Source of the DNA: Lachnospiraceae bacterium
GTDB lineage: Bacteria; Bacillota; Clostridia; Lachnospirales; Lachnospiraceae
DNA: 64,000 bases
Direction of reading: 5' to 3'
NCBI GenBank assembly: GCA_014804755.1
Contig: JAAUZE010000009.1
Span: 67,407 to 131,406 of the forward strand
Both the position numbers and the translations under genes were made by a program. This document shows, piece by piece, positions 52,274 through 61,761 of this stretch (position 1 is its first letter; every line of letters begins with the position of its first letter). The notes below the pieces were generated by a model that had not been told where the DNA came from, searched no databases, and worked only from the letters and a program-made list of their open reading frames with translations.

Positions 52274-52978
52274 TTACAGACCAAGCCGCTTAAACACCTC
52301 GTTATATGCTTCCTCCACATTGCCGAGATCTCTGCGGAAACGATCTTTATCCAGCTTCTCGTTCGTATGTACATCCCACAGACGGCAGGTGTCCGGACTT
52401 GTCTCATCCGCAAGGATGATCTGTCCGTGATAGCGTCCGAACTCAATCTTAAAGTCAATCAGCTTGATATCCGCGCCAAGGAAATACGCTTTTAACACAT
52501 CATTGACCTTAAACGCATATTTTTTGATCGTATCAAGCTCCTCCCATGTCGCTAACCCTAACGCAACCGCAAAATAGCTGTTGATCAGCGGATCGCCGAG
52601 CTCATCGTTTTTATAAGAAAATTCAATCGTCGGCTCCGTAAACGGCGTTCCCTCCGACACGCCGAGCCGTTTGGAAAAGCTTCCTGCCGCCACATTGCGG
52701 ATAATGACCTCAAGCGGCACAATCTCTACTTTTTTTACGGCGGTCTCACGCTCGCTCAGTTCCTCAACAAAATGGGTGGGTACGCCCTCCTTCTCCAACA
52801 GCTTGAACACATGATTCGTCATTTTGTTGTTGATGACGCCTTTTCCGACGATCGTTCCCTTTTTCTCGCCGTTAAATGCCGTTGCATCATCCTTATAGTC
52901 AACGATGAGCACGTCGGGATCGTCCGTCTTAAATACTTTTTTTGCCTTTCCCTCATAAAGCAGATCCAATTTGTTCAT
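52274..52978 (-). CDS. purC: SAICAR synthase
   Basis: 234 aa from ATG 52976-52978 with AAAGGG upstream; a longer frame of 32 residues lacks support. [15 protein letters not shown] at ~5-19 (nucleotide loop), [38 protein letters not shown], and [12 protein letters not shown] at ~175-186. It ligates aspartate to CAIR. First gene of the purC-purF-purB-purA cluster; the other purine genes are outside the window. Confidence 0.96.
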   Translation of the reverse strand: MNKLDLLYEGKAKKVFKTDDPDVLIVDYKDDATAFNGEKKGTIVGKGVINNKMTNHVFKLLEKEGVPTHFVEELSERETAVKKVEIVPLEVIIRNVAAGSFSKRLGVSEGTPFTEPTIEFSYKNDELGDPLINSYFAVALGLATWEELDTIKKYAFKVNDVLKAYFLGADIKLIDFKIEFGRYHGQIILADETSPDTCRLWDVHTNEKLDKDRFRRDLGNVEEAYNEVFKRLGL

Positions 52979-53053
52979 TGTCTGTCCCTTTCCCTTTCTG
53001 TTCGTAATTACCGCCGGTATGTATTGCCCGCATATATTTTTCTTACCGCAAAG

Positions 53054-53082
53054 ATTATATCGCACAACAGTCAAAACCGCAA
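53054..53082 (-). promoter_or_regulatory. Promoter of the purC-purF-purB-purA cluster
   Basis: TTGCGG (53077-53082), a 17-bp spacer and TATAAT (53054-53059) on the minus strand, with a leader of ~70 nt. The -35 box touches the stop codon of the preceding membrane protein gene (53085). I see no purine riboswitch in the short leader. Confidence 0.75.
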
Positions 53083-53084
53083 GA

Positions 53085-54254
53085 TTATTGTGGATTGTCC
53101 CGTAAAAAAGGACTCATCCACTGTTTTGCGTACTGAAACGCCGCCTCCGACGCTGCTCCCTCCGCCTCGGAAAACTTTACCATTCCCGCCTTGTGAAAAT
53201 AAAGGCACCGGCTCTTGCCTTTTCCGTCCAAATACCAGCCGCCCACGTTCTGAAGATCCCTCCAATAATAAACGGCGGCAGGCTGCTGCACATCCACCAG
53301 AAAGTGCCGTGTGACCACATAGTCTTCATTTGCGGCAATCGGGTCCTGCGTAAAGTACTCTCGGCAGAATAATTCCTTTAACTGCCTTGCATCTCCCCAT
53401 TCCTTGAATCTGCGCAGCCCCTTTCGGATCGGAACCGTCGCAGTAGCTATAACAAACACCGCTCCCAAATACAAAAATGCCATGATCATGACCACATCTC
53501 CCCGCTCATCCGGCAGCGGCGGTTCTAACACAAGCAATACGGTGAGAAACGTCAAAAGTCCCCCTTCAAACAGAAGCACATTCCGAAGGATCGCACTTTG
53601 GTATATGTAAAAATAACGGTGCAGAAACGCAGCCGGATGTTTGCCCGTCTGCCAGCGAAAACATGTGATCCTTGCCGAGTAGAGCCGCACAAACAGACTG
53701 ACCGCCAAAAGGACGATCTTGCAGCACAAAAAATAAACCGCGTACAGATAGACCCACAGCACCCACTCCGATGTTACAAAAAACAAACTCCTCCCGCTGA
53801 CCGGATAATACAAAAAGCTGAAGATGATCACCGCGGCGCAGACCGCGTCAGGAATACAGGAGATCACCCAGCGGATCACTTCTTTTTTCCCGCGCTTTCT
53901 CTGAAGCAGATAACAGACCGCCCAGAGAAGCATCCATACAAACGTCACCAGCACAAGCTTTGCCTGCAGCTTCTCGCTTCCCAGCGCCTGAGAAAACGAG
54001 AGAATCTGCTCGGTCCCCGGTCTCGGCACCTGAACCATCAGCGCGGCAAGCGCCGAACCCATCATAGTTACCACACAGGGAATACCTAAGATTGCCAGCG
54101 TCTCCGCTTTGGATTTCTGTTTGACCAATTGATAAAAATCCGCCATATACAGGGCCGCGCCTGCATACAAAATCAGCATGACGACCGCAAAATCCTGCCC
54201 TATCACAGCATCCGGATCCACAAACAACTGAAAGAATAATACAAGCTCCTTCAC
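53085..54254 (-). CDS. Multi-pass membrane protein, fifth gene of the DUF5716/DUF5717 operon
   Basis: 389 aa. About eight hydrophobic segments between ~20 and ~270 (for example [60 protein letters not shown]). A cytoplasmic C-terminal domain of ~115 residues follows ([41 protein letters not shown]), ending in an amphipathic helix. I do not recognise the family. It follows the coiled-coil protein gene by ~25 bp and closes the operon; the purC promoter begins right after it. Confidence 0.75.
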   Translation of the reverse strand: MKELVLFFQLFVDPDAVIGQDFAVVMLILYAGAALYMADFYQLVKQKSKAETLAILGIPCVVTMMGSALAALMVQVPRPGTEQILSFSQALGSEKLQAKLVLVTFVWMLLWAVCYLLQRKRGKKEVIRWVISCIPDAVCAAVIIFSFLYYPVSGRSLFFVTSEWVLWVYLYAVYFLCCKIVLLAVSLFVRLYSARITCFRWQTGKHPAAFLHRYFYIYQSAILRNVLLFEGGLLTFLTVLLVLEPPLPDERGDVVMIMAFLYLGAVFVIATATVPIRKGLRRFKEWGDARQLKELFCREYFTQDPIAANEDYVVTRHFLVDVQQPAAVYYWRDLQNVGGWYLDGKGKSRCLYFHKAGMVKFSEAEGAASEAAFQYAKQWMSPFLRDNPQ

Positions 54255-54279
54255 CCTAATCCTCCATGATCAGCAAACT

Positions 54280-55464
54280 TCATTCTCTTTCGTACTCCTC
54301 CACGATCGCAAGGATCGCGCGCGCGGATTCAGGATATTCCGCCGCGATCTCTCTGATCTCCTGCTTCGCGCGCCCCACAAGGTCCCGGTTATGCTCCATC
54401 TGCTTTCGAAGCTTCTGCCGCTGCTCATTATAGCCGTGGCGAAGCTCCACGCGCTCGCGGGAATCCAACAGCGCCTCCGGGCGGCGCATCCACACGAGCG
54501 GATCAAACAATTGATAATGCTGCAAAAGCCGAAGCAGCTCCCTGCGGAAATACGAGAGATCATCCACGGTTCTCTCATACTGCTTCCGGTACTCCCGCTC
54601 CTCATAAAACAGCGCAAGCTGCTGCTCCAGCATTCCACTGCTCTCGGTATGATATTTCATATACAGATAATCCAACAGATTCGTGTTATTCACATATCGG
54701 ATCTTGACGCGGTTCTGTAACAGAATCAGCTTGTTAATGCCCGCCGTCACACGTGTAAGCTCTTTGGAAGCCTCGTGATACCGGATATAAACATACACCA
54801 ACACCCCCGCCATAATGAGTCCGGTCATCAAATACCCGACGGATGAGTCCATGTGAAGCCCAAACTGAAACAATAGCAGCATGGCAAAGCAGCAGCTCAT
54901 CGCACAAATACAAATGAGAGACATTCCCTTCGTATCATGCATCGCATGCCGCAGCTCCTGCCTGCGGATCTCATACGCCTGCCGCTCGGCATGCAGCCTG
55001 CGCAGATCATGTTTGACAAGCTCCCGGTACTCCTCATTTTCCCTGAGCTTCGCAATCGCTTCCTCCGCCTCCGGTTCAATCTGCTCGATCTGACGGTACT
55101 CCTCCTCAGGCATCCGTCCTTCGCCCTCAGGAATTTCCTGTCTCGCCTGCTCCAAGCTTAAAATCTTGTTGGCATAGGAGACAAGCCGGTCGTACTCTCC
55201 GTCCGGCAGCGCCTCGACCTCCTCCACATCCTTCAAATAGGACGTGACCCTGTTATACTCCCTGTTTAAGTCAGAAAGGTTGGCTGCTAAGTCCGCCGAC
55301 TGCTCCATCAGGGCGCGCACATATTTCTCACGCTCCGCGGGCAGCGTCATATCGACCTCCTGCCTGCGCAGCGCAAGCTGCTCCCAGTCGCCGTAGTCGA
55401 ACGTCTCCTCCTCCGCCGTATCCTTTCTTTTTTTCACAAACCATCTTTTGAGAAAATCAAACAT
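54280..55464 (-). CDS. Coiled-coil membrane protein, fourth gene of the operon
   Basis: 394 aa from ATG 55462-55464; an in-frame GTG at 55474-55476, overlapping the upstream stop, would add four residues, and neither has a clear ribosome site, so coupling to the upstream gene is likely. Residues ~30-175 and ~230-394 are long heptad-rich helices (Glu/Arg/Leu), separated by two close membrane helices at ~183-202 and ~208-228. The protein should form a hairpin in the membrane with both coiled coils in the cytoplasm. No motif of known function is seen. Possibly a membrane scaffold for the other operon products. Confidence 0.75.
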   Translation of the reverse strand: MFDFLKRWFVKKRKDTAEEETFDYGDWEQLALRRQEVDMTLPAEREKYVRALMEQSADLAANLSDLNREYNRVTSYLKDVEEVEALPDGEYDRLVSYANKILSLEQARQEIPEGEGRMPEEEYRQIEQIEPEAEEAIAKLRENEEYRELVKHDLRRLHAERQAYEIRRQELRHAMHDTKGMSLICICAMSCCFAMLLLFQFGLHMDSSVGYLMTGLIMAGVLVYVYIRYHEASKELTRVTAGINKLILLQNRVKIRYVNNTNLLDYLYMKYHTESSGMLEQQLALFYEEREYRKQYERTVDDLSYFRRELLRLLQHYQLFDPLVWMRRPEALLDSRERVELRHGYNEQRQKLRKQMEHNRDLVGRAKQEIREIAAEYPESARAILAIVEEYERE

Positions 55465-55468
55465 CCGT

Positions 55469-56296
55469 CTATTCACACCGCTTTCTGTAGGTTTCCTTCA
55501 ACTGCGCGACCGCACTCTCCACCTGTGCGTAGTAATCGGGGCTCCGCTCCTCCCATGCCTGTTCCAGATCGGCAATCTCCCCGCATGCCTCGCTCATGTG
55601 CCACTGATCCCGGTATTCCGCGATCTGCGCGTCCACCTGCTCGGCAAGCTGCCTTAATTCCGGCAGTACGGCAAGCTTTTTTTCCTGTTCCTGCCTTGTT
55701 CCGTGCATTCTGACCGCGCACACATAATTGCGGAGACTGTCCCTGTGATAAGTCAGCCGGTACGCTTTGTCAAAATATTCCTCCGCAAGCGCGAAACCGA
55801 ACATCTGCGCCTCAATACAGCCCATTGCGTTATAGATCGCAGCCGTTAAGGCAATGTCTTTTCCCTCCACGTCGGCAAGCAGCCCGCGGTACTGCGCTAA
55901 GGCGCGCTCATATCTGCCCTCGCGGGCAAGCTGATCGATGCGTATTTTCTTTTTTTCATTCGGACCAAGCCCCGCATTCTCACGCATCAGCCGCTTTAAA
56001 TCGTCCAGCCGTTCTCTCCCGCAGTAATGACATTCTTCCATTATGCGCACAACAAAGTTCTCCAACGGATCTTCATTCCGCGCATACACGCGGAGGCTTC
56101 TTGCGAGTTCCTCCAGTCCAAGCTCCTCCTCAATCCATGAGAACAGCTCCTCATTCATCATATCCTCGTCAAGCAGCACCGCATGATGCTCTAAATAATA
56201 ACAAAGTTCCTCGACTGCATACAGCCTGACGCCCGCCTGCCGCATCACATATGGTTTTCTGGCATACCTGCCGACGCATATCCTCACCCTGCCCAT
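55469..56296 (-). CDS. TPR-like soluble protein, third gene of the operon
   Basis: 275 aa with no signal or membrane helix. The N-terminal ~110 residues contain YVMRQAGVRLYAVEELCYYLEHHAVLLDEDMMNEEL and ECHYC with a Cys pair. Residues ~115-200 look like two to three TPR-type helical hairpins (REGRYERALAQYRGLLADV, IYNAMGCIEAQMFGFALAEEYFDKAY). The C-terminal third is a charged helix. It overlaps the next gene's alternative start and follows the actin-like gene by ~50 bp. Could act as adaptor or co-chaperone; unproven. Confidence 0.72.
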   Translation of the reverse strand: MGRVRICVGRYARKPYVMRQAGVRLYAVEELCYYLEHHAVLLDEDMMNEELFSWIEEELGLEELARSLRVYARNEDPLENFVVRIMEECHYCGRERLDDLKRLMRENAGLGPNEKKKIRIDQLAREGRYERALAQYRGLLADVEGKDIALTAAIYNAMGCIEAQMFGFALAEEYFDKAYRLTYHRDSLRNYVCAVRMHGTRQEQEKKLAVLPELRQLAEQVDAQIAEYRDQWHMSEACGEIADLEQAWEERSPDYYAQVESAVAQLKETYRKRCE

Positions 56297-56345
56297 TGCA
56301 GCCTCCCTGTGTTCTATGTCCTTTTACGGCACATTTTCCCGCGCC

Positions 56346-57641
56346 TCACAACACGTTCACTTCCTGCTCCCAGCTTAATCCGCTACTCTCAAAAAAGCTG
56401 CCGAAGCCCAAATCCACCACGCGGACTGCAAGGCGTTCTTCCGAGAGAAAACGTGCTTTCAGATGCAGCCTCGTCATATGCCCGTCCTGCTCGGGCAGCC
56501 CGTTTAATTTCATGACAAGCGTCCTGCGCACGCCGCCGTTCAACGGGGTCAACACAAAAAATAACTCGTTACCGCTCTCTAAGAGCAGATCCCATTCCCG
56601 ACTGACATCAAACCAGTTGACGCCCGCGTCAATGAGCGGATAATACTGTTCCTTTCCATCCACAACAGCGTTCATTCCGATATTCACCTTGAGCTTGTCC
56701 CTGCCGAGAAATAAATATTTCGTCGATGCCGCGCTCGGATGAACGCGCTCATAAGCCGCATAGCACGCGCCCTTACTGTATAGATTATTTCCCTGAAATA
56801 CCCTGCGCTTGCTGCAAAGAAGCCTGAGAGATTCCTTACACCAATCGCCCTGATAACCGTCGCCGATGAGATAGACACACGAGACGATCCGTTCCTTCAT
56901 CTCCTCTTCAATGATCGCCGCAAACGCCTCGTCGCGCTCTCTTGCCTGAAGCGCCACAGCCGCTTCGTCCCCCTCAAATGGCTTAAGCCGCATCTGCGGA
57001 AAGCTCTTTTCCTTAGTATACGCAACGATCGGGCTCGTCTTTCGGTTAAATTCCAAACGATACATTTTCAAAAATTCCGACGCATACTCAAAGATCATGA
57101 CCTCATGCGTACGGAGCTCCTCCGGCTGATGCATGCAGTACTGATAAAAGCTCTCGGCATGACTCTGGAAAAATAAATGTTCCCTGTCCATCTGCAGATA
57201 GCTGCCCACGCCGGAAAGCACCTCCAGCATACGGCTGTCCGTCTGTTCGACCGTGATCATCAGGTAATCCGGGCGCTCCGCCCCCGAACCAAGCAACATC
57301 ACGGACAGACTGTGCTTAATGAAAAGAGCAAGCAGGGATACCGCGTCAAACTGCTCATCCTCCAGCGTAACCTGCTCCCCCGCGCACGCGCGTTCCAAGA
57401 GGTGCTCCACCAGAATCCCGTCGCCCTCCTCGCTATGCCTCCACGCGTCCCTGCCAAAAAACCACTGATTGACGCCTTGACGCTTGCACAGCACCATCGG
57501 GATCGCAAACTGCTCTTTTCCTGCGACAAGGCTCACCGTCTCCGGCTCCGGCTTCTCGCTGCTGCAAAAGCTGATCTGCGCACTCACATGATTCAATTCC
57601 AGTCCGATGAACAGTCGGTTCTTTTTTTCCCGAAACAGCAT
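56346..57641 (-). CDS. DUF5716-type protein with actin/Hsp70-like features
   Basis: 431 aa, soluble. RLFIGLELNHVSAQISFC at ~9-26 resembles the first phosphate loop of the actin/Hsp70 fold. CVYLIGDGYQGDWCKESLRLL followed by FQGNNLYSKGACYAAYERV (~255-305) resembles the adenosine loop (VGGSTRIP... AVALGAA in DnaK). Residues ~315-431 are beta-rich, where DnaK has its substrate domain. The key Gly-Thr-Thr of DnaK loop 1 is not conserved, so ATPase activity is uncertain. I place it in DUF5716 from memory of Lachnospiraceae annotation. It starts 10 bp after the stop of the giant protein gene. Confidence 0.75.
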   Translation of the reverse strand: MLFREKKNRLFIGLELNHVSAQISFCSSEKPEPETVSLVAGKEQFAIPMVLCKRQGVNQWFFGRDAWRHSEEGDGILVEHLLERACAGEQVTLEDEQFDAVSLLALFIKHSLSVMLLGSGAERPDYLMITVEQTDSRMLEVLSGVGSYLQMDREHLFFQSHAESFYQYCMHQPEELRTHEVMIFEYASEFLKMYRLEFNRKTSPIVAYTKEKSFPQMRLKPFEGDEAAVALQARERDEAFAAIIEEEMKERIVSCVYLIGDGYQGDWCKESLRLLCSKRRVFQGNNLYSKGACYAAYERVHPSAASTKYLFLGRDKLKVNIGMNAVVDGKEQYYPLIDAGVNWFDVSREWDLLLESGNELFFVLTPLNGGVRRTLVMKLNGLPEQDGHMTRLHLKARFLSEERLAVRVVDLGFGSFFESSGLSWEQEVNVL

Positions 57642-57650
57642 GTCCTCTCC

Positions 57651-60600
57651 TTAATCCTGTGTCTGCGCTGAAAACAATTTCGCAGTCAGAAAGTTTTTTT
57701 CCTCATATGCGGCATACATCTTATGAAAGCCGGAATAATCCTGCAAGGTGCCTGCAATGACCAAATCATTAATATCCGCATAACGAGTCCCGCCGCTGCC
57801 CGCACTCATATCGCTCTTGCTGATGGTCGCGCTCTCCGTGAGCTGTTCGCCCTCGGCGGTGTCCTCCGTGATGTAATATTGCAGCGTCTCCCCAAAAAAG
57901 AGTACCAGCGATTTGATATGGATGCCTTCATACATCTCCGTCATCGGCTCCGTCACATATGTGCCGTCCCCGTCCTCCGCCTGCATCACATAATGCAGCA
58001 GCACCCGTCTGCCCGGTACCGTGCGGTACTCGATCATCGTCTCATCCGCACAGCGTTCCACACAGCGTATGGTCTGCGCATATTCCGCAAAAAACGGGAA
58101 ACAGATGCCCTTCGCCATAAAATATTCCAAAAACCGTCCGGCGAGCTGTAACACTTCCTCCCCCGCGGTAGAAACAGAATCGGCATAAAACTTGAGGTAG
58201 GCAAGGCGGCATACGTCATGAAGCTCCTCGCCGCGATAGAATAATCTTGTAAAATAAGAAAACAATTTTTCATCCACAACATTGCCGCGGACAAAAAAAT
58301 CATAGGCGCAGACTGTCAGATACGCAAGCTCGACCTGCTTTCCCGCACCGTTTTTTACATAGGAATAGAACAGTTCGTTCTTTTCCCCGATATAATATCC
58401 GCTGAACAGAATCTGCAATAAGATCCGTTCACACAGATTGTTCACATCCAGCTCAAAATCCTTTGCCGTCTTCCAGATGTCGCGCAGATGCTTGGTTGTC
58501 CCCTCATAATACGCCGCAAGGTAGCGGAGAATATTTTCGTCATATTTCCCGCCCTCAAATGTGCGGAACGCAAGGGAGATCAGCTTTTCGTCCGGCTTAA
58601 ACTCCGCCCTGACGATCAGCCTGCTTAACAGCCGCACCGCTGCCGCTACATCCACCTGGTCCATTCCGAAGGTGCAGAGCCATTGATACGCCCGGTCATA
58701 CATCGTGCGCAGGATCATCAGACGTAAGAATTCGCTGCGCTCCCTTGTCCCCATATCCTCCGGATCCACAGCCAGTATCACGGCGTCACATTCCTCTATC
58801 CGGTCATTGTCATAGAGATATTGCGCCAGCCGCAGACGGATTTCCTTCTTAAACTCGTCTTTTACCTGCCCGGATTCCCACAGCCGTTTGTAGCAATCCA
58901 CATTTTTGGCGGTGACTACAACGCCGCCGCGTCCGCCCTCGCAAAAATAGAGATCCATCCCCAGATGACTCCTTACGTTTCCGCCAAGCTCCTTGATAAA
59001 ACGTCCGGGTATCATGAGTTTCTCAATGCGGTACAATTCGCCCGATACTCTGCGGTTTCCGTTTTCGTCCTGAAGCAGAATCTGATACGACGAGTCATAG
59101 ATCGGAACGACTGTCTTCCTGTCCGTGACAGGATAGACATGCTCTCCCTTTACGCGGTCATAGATCAGCACGATCTGCCTGCACTTATCATCCCTGACCG
59201 TAATGAGATGGGAAAAGAGCAATGTGACAAACTGCGGCGCATTCTCCTCGTTCAGCATGGCGGGCGTGACAAGCTCGCTGTAGAGATACGCAAGCTGCCT
59301 GTTGATATGACCCATAGTGATCTGTTCTAACAAAAACCGTTCCACAAACTGACGATAAGTGAGCGCAATCTCGGGATACTTCTCCCGATTGCGGTATACA
59401 TTGGCATAGAGCATGCTCTTTCCCTGATAATCCAGCTCGCTGTGGTACGCAAAATACATCATGACCATTTTGGGGAGCTCGCCCTCAAAATCTGCGGGCA
59501 GGGAAAGCATGTAGGATTCATACAGTCTCGTCACACGCAGCTCCCGCTCGACACCGAGCGCGTACCATGAAAAATAGCGTTCCCCGAATTTCCCGCCCTT
59601 GATCAGAAAGCTGAGCAGAATCTGCAGCGTCTCGTCATTCTTTGTGGTCTCATAGCTTTTCTGCAAAATAAAAAACATTCTGTCGGAATACTGTTTGATC
59701 TTAGGCGCAAGGTTTTGAAGCTGCAAAATGACATCTTTCCCCAGCACATCCTTTTTTGCTGCATAATTTAATACCTGAAGCTCAAACTCGGAAAGCTTGT
59801 TTAACATTGTAGGGTTTGCGTTCAGAAGCGCAAGCGCCTCCATGTAAAGAACGGGACTCTTGCAGCTTTCATGAAATTGGTTCTCCAAAAACAGCCACTT
59901 TTTATAGGGGCTTTTGGAAAACTCCTCTCGCAGATAAAGAAGCAGCCACGCGATCCGCCAGTTCTCGGGATACTGCGCATAGATCTGCTCCACCTCGCTT
60001 GTCACCTCATCGACATAGACTTCGCTGCGTCGTATTAAAGAAGTCAGATATAAGTAATAGCACCAATGCTCAGGCGCGCGCTTCCCATAGGTGAGATCCT
60101 GCTCCACGCGCTCCAAGATCCACTTCGCTTCATTGGTGCGCTCCTCTGTGATCAAAAGCTGCGCCTTGAACAGACGCGCCGGAATGTTCCGTTCCTCCAA
60201 TTCATTCATGCGCTCCACGATTTTTTTGGATTCGCGGATCCACACGGCGGACGAGATCTTTTTCGTGCGGAACGCGGCATAATAGTCCATCAGTGAGACC
60301 GTCAGGCGGCGCATCTCCTTTTTTCTTGAAAAAGCAAGGCCGTACCGCTTGGCTGCCGTGACCTGAATTTCAATACAGATGTCCACTGATGCGTTAAACA
60401 GCCGCACATAACCGAAATTATTGCCCGCATGCAATCCCGCGCTGTCCACCACAAAACCGGTATTGCAGATATTTCCCAAAAAATCATCGTCCGTCAGTAC
60501 TTTTTTCTCAACGGAGAGAAAATCGCCGTCCGTCTCAATGGCAAGCGCCGTATAGCCCCAACCGTTGCGCGTGATCGTAATGCGTCCCTGCGCGGTGCTC

Positions 60601-61217
60601 TCCGGCTCCTCCATACGGATATGCGTCTCCATCGGAATGTATTCGATCGGTTGCTTTTTATTGATCTCGATCAAAAACTCATCCACATTCTGCTGATTGC
60701 CCTTCATGCCCGAAAGACCGAGATAGGTATTTAAGTAACGGCTGTCCGTCCCGTGAAACAACGACAAAAAATCGGCACGATAAAACAGCGCGACCGCTTC
60801 ATCCCAATTTGTTTTGGCCAAATTGGCAAAATGAAAGAGATTCCTGACCGGTCCGAGCAGCGAGTTGAGTACGCTGTGAGAGACCGTCACCACGAACGGA
60901 ATCGTATATTCGCCCGCACTGGAAACAATGGAGAATTCTCCCTTCTGGATGTCGCCCTCCTCCATGCCGATGCCCGAAAAACGATAGGTGATTTCTGCCT
61001 GTGTCCCCTCGAACGCCGCTTTCAGACACTGCATACGCAAAGAAGAGGAGCGCACTGTTCCCGCGACCTGATTTCCTCCTCTTGACCGCAGCTGAAAGCT
61101 TCCCTTCACGGTCTCTCCCTTACGAATGGAAAGCTCGATCTTATAGTCGGAAAGCACAAGGGATCCGGCGTCATATTCAATTTTTCCGTCAATCAAGCGC
61201 TGCGTTACCGATTCCAC
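57651..61217 (-). CDS. DUF5717-type giant helical-repeat protein, first gene of the operon
   Basis: 1188 aa, no signal peptide or membrane helix. Start is GTG at 61215-61217 with AAGGA upstream. Two immunoglobulin-like beta domains lie at the N-terminus (~10-112: YKIELSIRKGETVKGSFQLRS, GEFSIVSSAGEYTIPFVV; ~205-295: RNGWGYTALAIETDGDF). Residues ~310-620 and ~790-1060 are helical repeats of TPR type (PARLFKAQLLITEERTNEAKWIL). A beta segment (~700-780) contains YPVTDRKTVVPIYDSSYQILL, and a final beta region ends with QDYSGFHKMYAAYEEKNFLTAKLF. It is likely a large cytoplasmic scaffold. Assignment to DUF5717 is from memory. Confidence 0.78.
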   Translation of the reverse strand: MESVTQRLIDGKIEYDAGSLVLSDYKIELSIRKGETVKGSFQLRSRGGNQVAGTVRSSSLRMQCLKAAFEGTQAEITYRFSGIGMEEGDIQKGEFSIVSSAGEYTIPFVVTVSHSVLNSLLGPVRNLFHFANLAKTNWDEAVALFYRADFLSLFHGTDSRYLNTYLGLSGMKGNQQNVDEFLIEINKKQPIEYIPMETHIRMEEPESTAQGRITITRNGWGYTALAIETDGDFLSVEKKVLTDDDFLGNICNTGFVVDSAGLHAGNNFGYVRLFNASVDICIEIQVTAAKRYGLAFSRKKEMRRLTVSLMDYYAAFRTKKISSAVWIRESKKIVERMNELEERNIPARLFKAQLLITEERTNEAKWILERVEQDLTYGKRAPEHWCYYLYLTSLIRRSEVYVDEVTSEVEQIYAQYPENWRIAWLLLYLREEFSKSPYKKWLFLENQFHESCKSPVLYMEALALLNANPTMLNKLSEFELQVLNYAAKKDVLGKDVILQLQNLAPKIKQYSDRMFFILQKSYETTKNDETLQILLSFLIKGGKFGERYFSWYALGVERELRVTRLYESYMLSLPADFEGELPKMVMMYFAYHSELDYQGKSMLYANVYRNREKYPEIALTYRQFVERFLLEQITMGHINRQLAYLYSELVTPAMLNEENAPQFVTLLFSHLITVRDDKCRQIVLIYDRVKGEHVYPVTDRKTVVPIYDSSYQILLQDENGNRRVSGELYRIEKLMIPGRFIKELGGNVRSHLGMDLYFCEGGRGGVVVTAKNVDCYKRLWESGQVKDEFKKEIRLRLAQYLYDNDRIEECDAVILAVDPEDMGTRERSEFLRLMILRTMYDRAYQWLCTFGMDQVDVAAAVRLLSRLIVRAEFKPDEKLISLAFRTFEGGKYDENILRYLAAYYEGTTKHLRDIWKTAKDFELDVNNLCERILLQILFSGYYIGEKNELFYSYVKNGAGKQVELAYLTVCAYDFFVRGNVVDEKLFSYFTRLFYRGEELHDVCRLAYLKFYADSVSTAGEEVLQLAGRFLEYFMAKGICFPFFAEYAQTIRCVERCADETMIEYRTVPGRRVLLHYVMQAEDGDGTYVTEPMTEMYEGIHIKSLVLFFGETLQYYITEDTAEGEQLTESATISKSDMSAGSGGTRYADINDLVIAGTLQDYSGFHKMYAAYEEKNFLTAKLFSAQTQD

Positions 61218-61256
61218 AACAAAAACCGTCCTTATACGTCATAAAAATCCACTTTT

Positions 61257-61285
61257 ATTATAGGATAAAACGACTTACTTCGCAA
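61257..61285 (-). promoter_or_regulatory. Promoter of the five-gene operon
   Basis: TTGCGA (61280-61285), a 17-bp spacer and TATAAT (61257-61262) on the minus strand; leader ~33 nt. No other promoter is obvious between the five genes, whose gaps are 4-60 bp. Confidence 0.75.
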
Positions 61286-61363
61286 CGTATTATTTTGGCA
61301 GAATGACTAGGTGAATGTTAAGCTATGTGAAACCCTGTTTGTTTTATGAGATTGAAAAATGGA

Positions 61364-61392
61364 TTGACGTGCCGGTTACCAAATGCTAAAAT
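61364..61392 (+). promoter_or_regulatory. Promoter of the putative antisense RNA
   Basis: TTGACG (61364-61369), a 17-bp spacer and TAAAAT (61387-61392) on the plus strand, with no protein gene downstream in that direction. Confidence 0.7.
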
Positions 61393-61398
61393 GAACAT

Positions 61399-61492
61399 GA
61401 AAAAGGCGCTGCCGTACAGTAGCGGTTCGCCAAGTTATTAGTTACTAATCAAAAAGCAACCATTATCCTTGGTCGGGGCGGTTGCTTTTTTG
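61399..61492 (+). ncRNA. Putative antisense RNA antitoxin (RatA-like)
   Basis: From the predicted start near 61399 the RNA folds first into GGCGCTGCCG/CGGTTCGCC (61405-61430). It ends in a terminator, AAAAAGCAACC (61451-61461) with GGTTGCTTTTTT (61480-61491). It lies opposite the 3' end of the small hydrophobic peptide gene, overlapping its last ~10 codons and its own terminator. This is the TxpA/RatA arrangement of type I toxin-antitoxins. Confidence 0.6.
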
Positions 61493-61621
61493 ATGTCTGG
61501 TCGTCTTAGCCGTCTGCCGGATACTGATCACAGTAACGATAATGCTGATTACCGTCACTACAATACCGACAATCCCTACTATAACTTCAAACATCTTATG
61601 TTCCTTTCCCGTATTTTCCAT
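61463..61621 (-). CDS. Small hydrophobic peptide, candidate type I toxin
   Basis: 52 aa from ATG 61619-61621 with an excellent ribosome site (GGAGGTGAT, 6-7 nt away). A second start at 61592-61594 (MFEVIVGIVGIVV), preceded by AAAGGA, would give 43 aa. One membrane helix of Val/Ile/Thr follows (FEVIVGIVGIVVTVISIIVT), then a basic tail (RQTAKTTRHQKSNR). Size, helix and tail fit TxpA/holin-like toxins that damage the membrane. The gene's terminator stem overlaps its stop codon region. Confidence 0.7.
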   Translation of the reverse strand: MENTGKEHKMFEVIVGIVGIVVTVISIIVTVISIRQTAKTTRHQKSNRPDQG

Positions 61622-61651
61622 ATGTATCACCTCCGCTGATACTGGAAGTTC

Positions 61652-61745
61652 TCAAAATGTACTCATTTTGGCAAAGGCGAACCGCATACCGTACTGCTTG
61701 GCAGCACCCATGAAAATGTTATCATATCTCCACTTATTCTACAAC
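61652..61745 (-). promoter_or_regulatory. Promoter and structured leader of the small hydrophobic peptide mRNA
   Basis: TTGTAG (61740-61745), a 17-bp spacer and TAACAT (61717-61722) on the minus strand. The leader holds GGTGCTGCCAAGCAG and GCGGTTCGCC, a second version of the hairpin motif seen at the start of the antisense RNA. It can also be read as a 19-codon frame (ATG 61712 to TGA 61652) that has no ribosome site, so a structural role is preferred. Confidence 0.45.
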
Positions 61746-61761
61746 TGAAATTTAGTATCAC

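Noticed and set aside
52979-53053. Purine riboswitch in the purC leader
   Set aside because: The leader is only ~70 nt and shows neither the three-way junction loops nor a terminator pair.
61652-61712. 19-codon frame starting MGAAKQYG in the peptide leader
   Set aside because: It has no ribosome site. The hairpin motif shared with the antisense RNA explains the conserved look better than coding does.
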